A stretch of 64,000 bases of DNA. It comes from CAMXAS01 sp964442435. GTDB taxonomy: Bacteria > Bacteroidota > Bacteroidia > Bacteroidales > P3. This document shows, piece by piece, positions 63,834 to 64,000 of this stretch. The notes under the pieces were generated by a model, which was given only the letters and a program-made list of their open reading frames with translations, was not told where the DNA came from and made no database searches. Position 1 is the first letter of the stretch; every line of letters starts with the position of its first letter. Made by a program: the position numbers and the translations under genes. Location of the stretch: positions 48,026-112,025 of the forward strand of contig CAYTZG010000007.1 in the NCBI GenBank assembly GCA_964442435.1, in the 5' to 3' direction.

Positions 63834-64000
63834 TCATTTCTTTACGCATTTCAGGCGGCAGGTCGTGTCGTTGGCGGTAATTTCGATGAAGTAGAGGCCG
63901 GAGGGGACAGCGAACAAGGAAACTTCAAAGCGGCCGTCGCTGAACGTGCCGCGGCGCAACGCCTTGCCGTTTGCATCGACAAGCCGCCAACTGCCGCTGT
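63834..64000 (-). CDS. C-terminal part of a T9SS cargo gene (runs off right edge)
   Basis: The last 54 codons and stop are visible; their DNA matches 61663-61840 closely, ending KCVKK versus KCIKK. So it is another T9SS type-A cargo protein of the 61663 group whose body lies to the right of the window. Confidence 0.8.
   Translation of the reverse strand, partial: SGSWRLVDANGKALRRGTFSDGRFEVSLFAVPSGLYFIEITANDTTCRLKCVKK

Overview
The window looks like a metagenome- or draft-assembled chromosome segment from a member of the Bacteroidales (Bacteroidetes). Supporting signs are promoters of the Bacteroidetes type (TTG, about 20 nt, TAnnTTTG) rather than -35/-10 boxes, weak Shine-Dalgarno sequences, cargo proteins ending in type IX secretion (T9SS) sorting domains, a DUF4492 gene ahead of cydAB, a fused ferredoxin-NADP reductase/glutamate-synthase-like protein, and DUF1573 and DUF4468 proteins. 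Most of the window is GC-rich. The left edge and the right edge are AT-richer and look accessory.

Layout. 1-7084: a type III restriction-modification locus (mod, res) preceded by two AT-rich genes of unknown function and carrying two more genes between mod and res. 7085-10659: a structured intergenic element, a DUF1573 protein, a class I aminotransferase, and an aspartase with a histone-H1-like Lys/Ala/Pro tail. 10826-14778: a helix-hairpin-helix protein, then DUF4492-cydA-cydB (bd-type quinol oxidase). 14850-16980: a DUF4468 protein, a three-copy 33-bp repeat, and an AAA ATPase gene (minus strand) with three palindromes at 32-bp spacing at its promoter. 17022-20738: a second structured element, pheT, and a small YD-repeat protein. 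20837-27246 (minus): ettA-glyQS-yqhD-DUF2520-kdsC-thioredoxin run. 27382-34805: a secreted protein, then (minus) a TolC/MacA/MacB-type efflux operon ending in a LytS/LytTR-type two-component pair. 35004-35076: tRNA-Lys. 35181-45217: a third structured element drives fabD-lnt-DEAD-box helicase-nfn fusion-ppk1-rlmH; the helicase gene holds a 100-N assembly gap. 45220-55641: an outer-membrane barrel, a 1395-residue LRR surface protein with a TA tract in its promoter, and a 1.6-kilo-residue T9SS type-B cargo protein. 55740-58774: a UbiA prenyltransferase plus radical SAM pair, and fba. 58838-64000: a second AAA ATPase with a 38-bp promoter palindrome and a dead relative's C-terminus beside it, then tandemly duplicated lipoprotein/T9SS-cargo/barrel genes running off the right edge.

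Most notable. (1) A three-copy family of intergenic elements, each 235-247 bp from first hairpin to promoter, has a covarying hairpin at one end and a functional-looking promoter at the other, and sits upstream of DUF1573, pheT and fabD. (2) A (AT)7A tract lies in the promoter spacer of the LRR gene; losing three units would bring the spacing to the 20-nt norm, so expression may switch by slippage. (3) The two AAA ATPase genes both have large palindromic operator-like DNA at their promoters. (4) The mod gene is a mosaic with an AT-rich centre, as expected for a swapped target recognition domain.
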